This document shows, piece by piece, positions 1 to 6,607 of a DNA stretch of 9,477 nt; position 1 is the first letter of the stretch, and each line of letters begins with the position of its first letter. The notes under the pieces are model-generated. The model searched no databases and had not been told where the DNA came from. It worked only from the letters and a program-made list of their open reading frames with translations. This stretch comes from an uncultured Bacilli bacterium (GTDB taxonomy: Bacteria; Bacillota_I; Bacilli_A; RFN20; CAG-826). The translations under genes and the position numbers were made by a program. The DNA is taken from NCBI GenBank assembly GCA_944358755.1, contig CALVRY010000040.1, forward strand, positions 1 to 9,477, in the 5' to 3' direction.

Positions 1-40
1 GCATTAATAAAAATAAAGTTTATAAAGAATTGATCAAAGA

Positions 41-3000
41 TTAATTCAAATTTTCAATTTCTCGATTAAATCCTTTGATGATATCTTCATCAATTTTCAA
101 TACCTCTCTATCAAAGGTATAAAGTCCATTATATTCTTTTTCGCAATCATTTAATTGAGTGTAAATAATTCCAAAAAGTTGATTATTTTTGACTAAATTT
201 ATAGCATTTTTGTAAAAATTCCCGTATTTTTTTGTTAAATCATCTTTAGAAAAAGCTGGAGATTGAGTGAATTGTCCTTTAAATAAAGCGTGGTCTTTTA
301 ACTTTAAATTTATTCCACCACACTCACTTAAAATATAAGGTTTATTCTCTTTTTTATCTTTTCTTTTTGATTTAGACAAGATGTAGGCGTGAATTGAATA
401 TAAATCTCTCTTTTTATTTAAATACCATCCACTTGTTGTGTCATAAATTTTAAATTTGTCATAACTTTTTGCAAGATCATAAACTTTATCAGGTTCAAAT
501 TCGCCCCAACCTTCATTAAAAAGTGTGTAACAGATAATTGAAGGGTGGTTATATAAACTAGAAATTACTTCTTTTAATTCATATAAAAACATCTTTTTAC
601 TTTTCTCATCTTTTCTTCCGCTTCCTTTTTCGCTCATAAATTTAGAATTATTTAAGAAAGGAAAAATTCTAGGTAAAACTACCGAGAAGAAATTATATTT
701 ATATCCGCCATTTGGAATATCTTGAACAACAAGCATTCCGTATTTATCACATAAATAATAGAAATAATCCATTTCAACTTTTACATGAACTCTAATTGTA
801 TTAAAACCAAGATTTTTAATATTTAAAATATCGTTTTCATAATCTTTATAAGAAGAAGGGGTTAATGAATTTGGATAGTAGTATCCTTGGTCTAAAACAC
901 CATTAATAATTACTTTATTGTTGTTCAAAAACACTGCAGAAACGCCATCTTTTTCTTTAATTTCAATTTTTCTAAAGCCAAAATAGCTTTCTATTTCATC
1001 TTCTAAATATGAAATTTTTACATTATATAAATAAGGATTTTTATATGTCCAAGAAACAGGATTTTCTAAAACGATAAAATCTTCTTTATTAGTTTTAATT
1101 AAATATTCTTTACCTTCTATAAAAACTTTCGCTTCTTTGATTTCTCTACTTTTTGTTCTAATAAAAACGCCAACTTTTTTCTCATCATAATAAACATTAA
1201 ATTTAACATATTTAATGTAATCTAAAGGCACTTCTTCTAACCAAACATTTTTATAAATTCCACTACTTGATGAATAATAACAAGTTTGTGGATTTAAAGT
1301 TTGCTTTCCTCTTGAAAAATATGAAGAATCAGTAAAATCCTTTACTTTAATAGTCACATCATTTTCTTCTTTTACAAAAGAAGTAATATCAACTGTAGCT
1401 TTTGTATACCCAGATTCATGATAAGTTACAAAATTCCCATTTATTAAAAGATCAAAAACTTGGTCGGTGCCATCAAGATGCAAAATATATCGTTTATCTT
1501 TCGAAAAATTAGTAATTTTCAATTTTCTTTCATAAATTAATGTATTTTGAGGAGAAATGAGTTTATTTACACCTGAAAAGGGCGCTTCTACTGGATAAGG
1601 CACAAGCACTTTTCCATCATAAACTAATTCATTTTCATTCAGAATTTTTAAATTCCACTCACCATTTAAATTAATAAAAGATTTTCTTTTAAGATTTGGG
1701 CGAGGATATTCTTTAAAAGGAATGTCTGTTTCTTTTCTTGTAATCTTTTCTTTATTTTGTTCTAAATCTTTTATTAAGTGTCCGTTATTAATATCAACTT
1801 TTTTAGTATTTTTAAAAACGAAATATAGAGGAATTAAAGTTAATAAAAGAATAATTAATGCGACTAAATAGCCATAATTTGAAGGTAACGGATTATTAAC
1901 ACCAAATTGATCTTGATAAATTTCACCATAAGCATTATTTAACGCACTTCCAATAAATGGACCTATGCACATAGGCAGAGCGACCACAAAAATCATTCTG
2001 ATTCCCATGAAAATTCCTTCTTTTCCTTTAGGAATATAGGTTCTAATTAAAGAATTGATAATCGCAGGAAAACTTACATAGCCTAAAATCATTATAAGTC
2101 CACTTATCGCGGTATAAATTATTCTTCCAACTTCATTTTCGATGAATGGACAGAAAAACATCATAAATAAGCCGAGTGCTGTAATAAAAAGAGTTGGCAA
2201 AAGCATTTTTGTTTTACCTTTTTTATCTGCTCTAAAACCAATTAATACACTCAAAACCGATCCAACAAGTAAGGCAATTGCCATAACAATAGCAAATGGA
2301 GTTAAGAATGAATCGCCTGTATTTGAGATATTACAAGTTTTCTCAACATAAATCATTAAATAAGGAAAATAAACTTGAACAGAAACATTAAAAATAAAAT
2401 AAGTTATTAAAATGATATATAAAAGTTTATTTTCTTTAATAACTTTAGGTTTAAAGCCTTCAATTAAAAGCGAAAAATATGGCTCTTTTTTCTTTTCTTC
2501 GTTCTTTTCTTTAGGTAATAAAAATATCGAGATAATTCCAACAACAAGGACAATCGCGCCTACTATATAGAAAAATAAATCCCATCTATTGCCATTTGCA
2601 TCAGTTGTAAGTCCGTTTAATCCAACAAAAATAATTAGCATTGCAGCAAGAGGAAGAACACCCAAAACTCCTTCAACTTTTGCTCTATTTTTATCATCAA
2701 TATTTTTAGTTACATAAGAATTAAACGCCGCATCGTTACCGGTTGATCCAAAAAACGTCATTATGCAGTCAATTACAATAACTAAAATTGCGGCGGTTAC
2801 GGCACTCATTTGAATAGGCACTAATTCAACCGCACCAGTAACATTTAATAAGCCAAAAGATGCTGTTGAAATGCCCCATAAAATGTAGCCAATCGAGATA
2901 AATATTTTTCTTTTTCTTAATTTATCACTTAATCCGCCCATAAAAAGTGTAGTAAGTGTCGCGGTAATTGCACTTAAAGCAGTTGTAACCGCAATTAAGG

Positions 3001-3172
3001 TGTTATAATCAAATTTTTCAGCTTCAGGCGCGGAAAAATTTAAATAAGCAATATAAGTATTTAAATACATGTTCTCAATTGACCATGCAAATTGTCCCGC
3101 AAGGCCAATTAAGATAATTATTAACCACATTTTCCAACCAATTTTATTGGTTGATTTCTTCACTCGTTCCAT
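41..3172 (-). CDS. MFS sugar permease fused to glycoside hydrolase family 2 enzyme
   Basis: One uninterrupted frame of 1043 residues from ATG 3172 encodes two complete modules. Residues 1 to about 455 form an MFS (GPH/SLC45-like) symporter with about 12 hydrophobic segments, the inter-helix motif GGLSDKLRKRK near 79-89 and a C-half counterpart GFRADKKGKTK near 312-322. A charged linker of about 35 residues follows. From about 490 comes a GH2 enzyme: sugar-binding domain (INLNGEWNLK), immunoglobulin-like domain, then a TIM barrel with INGVLDQGYYYP, acid/base Glu887 in LFNEGWGEF and nucleophile Glu950 in ILSECGG. No signal peptide is seen. Twelve helices place both ends, hence the glycosidase, in the cytoplasm. 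The likely job is uptake and immediate hydrolysis of a beta-glycoside (galactoside or glucuronide type; exact sugar unknown). The frame extends to TTG 3205, with ATGs at 3196 and 3190. I prefer 3172 because AAAAGAG lies 8 nt upstream and the site copies the preceding gene's start. It is last in the operon and overlaps the P-II-like gene by 29 nt. Confidence 0.88.
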   Translation of the reverse strand: MERVKKSTNKIGWKMWLIIILIGLAGQFAWSIENMYLNTYIAYLNFSAPEAEKFDYNTLIAVTTALSAITATLTTLFMGGLSDKLRKRKIFISIGYILWGISTASFGLLNVTGAVELVPIQMSAVTAAILVIVIDCIMTFFGSTGNDAAFNSYVTKNIDDKNRAKVEGVLGVLPLAAMLIIFVGLNGLTTDANGNRWDLFFYIVGAIVLVVGIISIFLLPKEKNEEKKKEPYFSLLIEGFKPKVIKENKLLYIILITYFIFNVSVQVYFPYLMIYVEKTCNISNTGDSFLTPFAIVMAIALLVGSVLSVLIGFRADKKGKTKMLLPTLFITALGLFMMFFCPFIENEVGRIIYTAISGLIMILGYVSFPAIINSLIRTYIPKGKEGIFMGIRMIFVVALPMCIGPFIGSALNNAYGEIYQDQFGVNNPLPSNYGYLVALIILLLTLIPLYFVFKNTKKVDINNGHLIKDLEQNKEKITRKETDIPFKEYPRPNLKRKSFINLNGEWNLKILNENELVYDGKVLVPYPVEAPFSGVNKLISPQNTLIYERKLKITNFSKDKRYILHLDGTDQVFDLLINGNFVTYHESGYTKATVDITSFVKEENDVTIKVKDFTDSSYFSRGKQTLNPQTCYYSSSSGIYKNVWLEEVPLDYIKYVKFNVYYDEKKVGVFIRTKSREIKEAKVFIEGKEYLIKTNKEDFIVLENPVSWTYKNPYLYNVKISYLEDEIESYFGFRKIEIKEKDGVSAVFLNNNKVIINGVLDQGYYYPNSLTPSSYKDYENDILNIKNLGFNTIRVHVKVEMDYFYYLCDKYGMLVVQDIPNGGYKYNFFSVVLPRIFPFLNNSKFMSEKGSGRKDEKSKKMFLYELKEVISSLYNHPSIICYTLFNEGWGEFEPDKVYDLAKSYDKFKIYDTTSGWYLNKKRDLYSIHAYILSKSKRKDKKENKPYILSECGGINLKLKDHALFKGQFTQSPAFSKDDLTKKYGNFYKNAINLVKNNQLFGIIYTQLNDCEKEYNGLYTFDREVLKIDEDIIKGFNREIENLN

Positions 3173-3524
3173 CGTTTTCGCTCTTTTCATTATCATGCTT
3201 TTCAAAAGGCGTTAAACCAATTACATCACTAACTTTTATCGAAAAAGCAATACCACTTCCTTTTGTTTCAAGTCCAGCTTGTTTATAAATATTTAACATG
3301 ACCTTATCTTTAATTTTTTCATCGACAAGAATAAAAACAATTTCTTTTTCTGGTTGGATAACGATTCCAAAAAAAGTGCCAAGTTCTTTGTTTCCAGTTC
3401 CGTGAGCAACAAAAGTTGTGCCCCCTCTTGCACCACGTTCTTTAGCTGCGTCCATTACAACTCCAGTGTAACCTTGATTAACGATAACAATAATTAATTC
3501 ATAATTTTTTTGACTTACTTCCAT
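3144..3524 (-). CDS. P-II-like signalling protein (second of a tandem pair)
   Basis: This 126-residue protein has the P-II (GlnB-like) ferredoxin fold pattern: beta strand ELIIVIVNQG (9-18), helix (about 20-30), GARGGTT (31-37), a T-loop-like stretch containing HGTGNKELGTFFG (41-53), strand EIVFILVD (61-68), second helix (70-83), and GSGIAFSIKVSDVIGL (89-104). Canonical P-II proteins are trimers that bind ATP/ADP and 2-oxoglutarate and control transporters or enzymes through the T-loop. This one lacks the usual GDGKIFV nucleotide signature and the uridylylated T-loop tyrosine context, so its ligand is unknown. A charged, probably disordered tail occupies 107-126. Start ATG 3524 has a strong AAAGGAGAG site 8 nt upstream, inside the end of the preceding P-II-like gene (26-nt overlap). 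Its own tail carries the start of the permease-glycosidase gene. Annotation as a P-II family protein is firm; partner DUF1538 is inferred from gene order. Confidence 0.87.
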   Translation of the reverse strand: MEVSQKNYELIIVIVNQGYTGVVMDAAKERGARGGTTFVAHGTGNKELGTFFGIVIQPEKEIVFILVDEKIKDKVMLNIYKQAGLETKGSGIAFSIKVSDVIGLTPFEKHDNEKSENDGTSEEINQ

Positions 3525-3945
3525 CGTTATCTCTCCTTTTACTTTCCCTTACATTAGCTAAATATTTATAAACCAAAACCCCTGCAACTGAATCAATATC
3601 CATGCAGAAACTTATTCCTTTATATTTTTTGTTTAACGAAAAACGATCTTCAACTATCTTTTTTAAATTATCTAAATCAGTGATTTTAACTAAAGATAAA
3701 ACAATGTCTTTTTTAGTTTCACCAATACCTAAAATATCATAAATTTCTTTAGTGGCGGTTCCTGTTCCATAAATATTAAAAGAGGCGCTTACTCCTTTTT
3801 TTTCAAAAATACGAGTAAAATATTCACCTTGACCACGATCAACAATGATAACCATAACTTTAAGTTTAGTTACTTCGAAGTCTTTATCGTAGTTAGCGCT
3901 ACCTTCTTTTCTTTGCTGGATTTCTTTTTTCTTCTTAAAAAACAT
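3499..3945 (-). CDS. P-II-like signalling protein (first of a tandem pair, N-terminally extended)
   Basis: This 148-residue protein has a P-II-like core that aligns with the next gene product but is strongly diverged. The core holds strand LKVMVIIVDRG (28-38), helix EYFTRIFEKKG (41-51), the segment SASFNIYGTGTATKEIYDILG (53-73) with the same GTG as its paralogue, strand DIVLSLVKI (80-88), a helix (90-103) and YKGISFCMDIDSVAGV (108-123). About 25 extra N-terminal residues start MFFKKKK and are very basic, possibly a membrane- or partner-contacting segment (inference). The C-terminal tail is also basic. The canonical P-II nucleotide signature is not evident. Start ATG 3945 lies 8 nt beyond the stop of the DUF1538 gene, and its AGGTGG site overlaps that TAG stop, implying coupled translation. 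The gene ends in TGA. It is probably a regulatory subunit for the DUF1538 membrane protein, perhaps as a heteromer with its neighbour. Confidence 0.78.
   Translation of the reverse strand: MFFKKKKEIQQRKEGSANYDKDFEVTKLKVMVIIVDRGQGEYFTRIFEKKGVSASFNIYGTGTATKEIYDILGIGETKKDIVLSLVKITDLDNLKKIVEDRFSLNKKYKGISFCMDIDSVAGVLVYKYLANVRESKRRDNDGSKSKKL
3531..3540 (-). promoter_or_regulatory. Strong ribosome binding site of the second P-II-like gene
   Basis: AAAAGGAGAG with 8-nt spacing (from GGAG) precedes ATG 3524. It lies inside the coding sequence of the first P-II-like gene and decides the start. Confidence 0.8.
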
Positions 3946-3949
3946 AAGA

Positions 3950-3955
3950 CCACCT
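3950..3955 (-). promoter_or_regulatory. Ribosome binding site overlapping the DUF1538 stop codon
   Basis: AGGTGG sits 4 nt before ATG 3945 of the first P-II-like gene and shares bases with the TAG stop of the DUF1538 gene. Ribosomes ending on the membrane protein would be placed to restart on the P-II-like gene. Confidence 0.6.
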
Positions 3956-5492
3956 ACATGTGAATAATTTGTGCATCGTTGGTTTCACGAACTTGTTTTT
4001 GAACAAGTTTGTATCTTAATTTAAATTTAATAGTTGATTGTAAACCTAAGGCTTGAATACAAATAACTGGCATCGCACTAATTAAACCAATTACACCAAA
4101 TCCGCTATTTTCTCCTCCGACAGAAGCAATACCCATAATAAAAGGTAAAACAAAGCAGGAAGACATAGTTCCACTAGCAACTCCGCCAGAGTCAAAGGCA
4201 ATAGCAGTATAAATATCAGGAACCGCAAAAGATAAAGAAATACTTAATAAATAAAGTGGTACATAGTAATAAATAATCGAAAAATTACCATATAATTCAC
4301 GAATTACTTCTAAAACTATAGCCCCAGCAACACCTAGGCACAAAGTAATTAACATTTTTGTCTTAGAAATTGTTCCGCCGCTTACTTCTTCAACTTGTTG
4401 ATTCAAAATATGGACACCAGGTTCAACTAAAACAACCGCACATCCAATAACTACCGCTAAAATTATAAGTAAATAATTATATTGACCACCAAAATCAGGA
4501 TTACCCAAATTATTTCCCAACGAATAACCAACAGGTATGAGTCCAAATTTTGCTGCAATTAAAAATATTGATAAGCCAAAATAAGTGTAAATAAAACCTA
4601 AATCAATTTTTAAAAGTTCTTTTTTAGGTAATTTAATGAATATAAATTGATAAACTTGGAAAAATACAAATAAAGGTAAAATTGCAATTAAAACTTCTAA
4701 ACATGTGTGAGAAAGTACTTCAACAAAAGGAGTATCTAAACTAATACTATTTTTTAATGAAGAAAGATCTGTAGTTGAATTAACAATAAGTAAAAGAATC
4801 ATTGTTGTGATTAAAGGACCGATGGAGCAAATTCCTGTAACGCCGAAAGAATCGCTCGATGAATTTTTACCGCCTCTAACAGAAGCAACACCAGCACCGA
4901 AAGTTAATAAAAACGGTACAGTGACAGGCCCGGTTGTAACTCCGCCTGAATCAAAAGCTATTGAAATAATGCTCTCGCCACTTTTTCCATCTAACAAACA
5001 TCCTAAAGCAAAAACGATAAAATAGAAGAATATAAGCCAAATTTTTAAATTTTGTTGGAATATAATTCTTAATAAACCAACCACAAGAAAAATTCCAACC
5101 CCAATACCAATACAAATTTTCAAAACCCATGGATTAACTACATCTTGTAATAAATCGCTCAAAACAGTTAAGTCAGGTTCAGCGATTGTAATCATTAATC
5201 CTAAGAAAAAAGCTATAACAACCATAAAAACAATCGCTTGTTTTTTTGTTAAATTGGCACCTATATATTGCCCAACTTTGCTCATTGAAATATCGCTTCC
5301 AAAAGAAAAGAGTGCCATGCCTAAAATTAAGAAAATTAAACATATTAAAAAGATGATTAACATGTTTGTCGAAATTGTTTCTGATGGCATTAAATCAGAA
5401 AATTGCAAACCAAAAATAATCACAACAATTAACGCAATAGGTACGACGCTTATTGCAGCTTCTACCAACTTTTGTAAAGCTTGCTTAAACAT
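3954..5492 (-). CDS. DUF1538-family integral membrane protein, P-II-associated putative transporter/channel
   Basis: This 512-residue polytopic membrane protein has many hydrophobic segments and no enzymatic motif. Two homologous halves are visible. IAFDSGGVTTG (178-188) is matched by IAFDSGGVASG (431-441). Each is followed by a glycine-rich turn and an FGV(T/I)G segment (216-220 and 465-469). An Glu-Pro pair in a hydrophobic helix at 105-106 recurs at 357-358. The repeat offset is about 252 residues. The spaced acidic, Ser and Gly residues in membrane segments look like a substrate or ion path. DUF1538 is a family without an established substrate that often neighbours P-II-family genes, as here. 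Start ATG 5492 gives the usual short amphipathic N-terminus (FKQALQKLVEAAISVVPIAL). It is first in the four-gene operon. No good ribosome binding site is seen; a TATAAT box lies 6 nt upstream. Ends TAG. A regulated transport role is inferred; the substrate cannot be named. Confidence 0.85.
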   Translation of the reverse strand: MFKQALQKLVEAAISVVPIALIVVIIFGLQFSDLMPSETISTNMLIIFLICLIFLILGMALFSFGSDISMSKVGQYIGANLTKKQAIVFMVVIAFFLGLMITIAEPDLTVLSDLLQDVVNPWVLKICIGIGVGIFLVVGLLRIIFQQNLKIWLIFFYFIVFALGCLLDGKSGESIISIAFDSGGVTTGPVTVPFLLTFGAGVASVRGGKNSSSDSFGVTGICSIGPLITTMILLLIVNSTTDLSSLKNSISLDTPFVEVLSHTCLEVLIAILPLFVFFQVYQFIFIKLPKKELLKIDLGFIYTYFGLSIFLIAAKFGLIPVGYSLGNNLGNPDFGGQYNYLLIILAVVIGCAVVLVEPGVHILNQQVEEVSGGTISKTKMLITLCLGVAGAIVLEVIRELYGNFSIIYYYVPLYLLSISLSFAVPDIYTAIAFDSGGVASGTMSSCFVLPFIMGIASVGGENSGFGVIGLISAMPVICIQALGLQSTIKFKLRYKLVQKQVRETNDAQIIHM

Positions 5493-5498
5493 GTTTCT

Positions 5499-5504
5499 AT
5501 TATA
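5499..5504 (-). promoter_or_regulatory. Candidate -10 box immediately before the DUF1538 gene
   Basis: A perfect TATAAT on the minus strand lies 6 nt before ATG 5492, so a transcript from it would start at or next to the start codon. No good -35 is found at 16-18 nt and no extended TGn is present. The rest of the 161-nt gap 5493-5653 is AT-rich, with an 8-bp inverted repeat (5583-5590/5606-5613) and a small hairpin (5630-5644), but no clear terminator. Confidence 0.35.
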
Positions 5505-5653
5505 AAATAAAATTCATTTTTTTAATATATTTTTTAGAATTATTTTAAATTATTTTCGTCAAAAACCTTACAAAACCCCAATATTTTAAAAATTTCCTAA
5601 GAATATTTAAAATTACCAGACTTTTTTAATTTTTCTCGGAAAAAATCGAAAAT

Positions 5654-6607
5654 TTACCTAGTCTTTTTCATCAAATCGTTAAATTCATTTGGCATTTTTG
5701 CCACTAATTTATAAACTTTTCCGGATATAGGATTTTTGATATCAAGTTCATAAGCGTGTAAACAAAGTCTATTAATTGGATTTTCTGGTTCACCATATTT
5801 ATCATCACCTAAAATAAAATGTCCAAGACCACCTAAAGTTACTCTAATTTGATTTTTTCTACCAGTAAAAATATCTACATCTAACAATGAATATTTGTCA
5901 TTTTCTTTAATGACTTTATATTGTGTTATACATCTTTGAGCCTTTTTGTCTTTTGAGTTAGTGATATACATTAAATTTAAAGCGTTCATTCTCAAGTAAT
6001 TTACTATACGCTTTTCTTTTTCTTCCATTATTCCTTCGACTATTGCGTAATATCCTCTTTTAGATACTAATTCATTCCAATTGTTTTGTAATTCTTCTTT
6101 AATTTTTTCGTTTTTTGCAAAGATTAAAACACCACTAGTTTCTTTATCTATTCTATGAACTACAAATATACGAGAATGTTTGTCTTTTGCTTGCATGTAA
6201 TCCATGACCATTCTATAAGCTGTAGAAGATTTTTCTTTATCACTAGCAACGCTTAATAATCCATAAGGTTTGTTAATCGCAATAATGTCGTTATCTTCAT
6301 AAATAATTGGTAAATCTTTTCTAACTTTCTTTCTAATTGGTCTCTTTGAAATAATTAATGTGTCGCCTTTTGAAAGCATAAAATTAAACTGACTTACAGG
6401 TGCACCATCAATCGCAATCAAATGATGAGATAACAAATTTTTGGCGTTATTACGCGAAAATTTAAGTTCATCAATCAAGTACGTTAAAAGTTCACACTCT
6501 CTTTTTATCGTGTATTGCTTAATATCTAATTCCTTTTTTGATTGATATTCTTCAGTTTTTTTGTCTTTTGATCTATTTTTTAAATTTTCTTTATAGTTCT
6601 TATTCAT
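5654..6607 (-). CDS. RluA-family RNA pseudouridine synthase with S4 domain
   Basis: This 317-residue enzyme isomerises specific uridines to pseudouridine in structured RNA, probably rRNA. Residues 1-32 are a lysine-rich, probably disordered extension. Residues about 37-88 form an S4 RNA-binding domain (LTYLIDELKFSRNNAKNLLS, then HHLIAIDGAPV). The catalytic domain follows: IIYEDNDIIAINKPYGLLSV (101-120), then HRIDKETSGVLIFAKN (151-166), where Asp154 is the catalytic aspartate. GRKNQIRVTLGGLGH (249-263) and GDDKYGE (267-273) complete the RluA signature, and CLHAYELDIKNPISG (282-296) is the usual end. Length and domain order fit the S4-containing RluA/YhcT-like branch; the modified position cannot be told from sequence. 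The start ATG overlaps the pyrG stop by 8 nt (ATGAATAA) with only a weak purine-rich site, so translation probably depends on reinitiation after pyrG. Ends TAA. Confidence 0.93.
   Translation of the reverse strand: MNKNYKENLKNRSKDKKTEEYQSKKELDIKQYTIKRECELLTYLIDELKFSRNNAKNLLSHHLIAIDGAPVSQFNFMLSKGDTLIISKRPIRKKVRKDLPIIYEDNDIIAINKPYGLLSVASDKEKSSTAYRMVMDYMQAKDKHSRIFVVHRIDKETSGVLIFAKNEKIKEELQNNWNELVSKRGYYAIVEGIMEEKEKRIVNYLRMNALNLMYITNSKDKKAQRCITQYKVIKENDKYSLLDVDIFTGRKNQIRVTLGGLGHFILGDDKYGEPENPINRLCLHAYELDIKNPISGKVYKLVAKMPNEFNDLMKKTR

Noticed and set aside
1..40. Terminator or further gene after the fusion gene.
   Set aside because: Only 40 nt remain and show no hairpin or coding signal.
1708..1813. 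The fusion might be two adjacent genes with a missed start for the glycosidase.
   Set aside because: The frame is open throughout, no methionine occurs in the linker or the first 300 residues of the GH2 module, and no ribosome binding site with a usable start is visible there.
3144..3945. Mycoplasma-type genetic code, suggested by the AT-rich sequence.
   Set aside because: The tryptophans checked, in GWKMW, GEWN and GWGEF of the fusion protein, are TGG. TGA serves as a stop at 3499-3501, after which that frame soon closes anyway.
4807..5025. Plus-strand open frame inside the DUF1538 gene, with similar ones at 2142-2351, 5254-5505 and 6970-7360.
   Set aside because: They are antisense to well-supported genes, have no family resemblance and no ribosome binding site of note.
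5630..5644. TTTTTC-TCG-GAAAAA hairpin just after the pseudouridine synthase gene as its terminator.
   Set aside because: The stem is 6 bp with a 3-nt loop and is not followed by a T run on the minus strand, so it does not meet terminator criteria.
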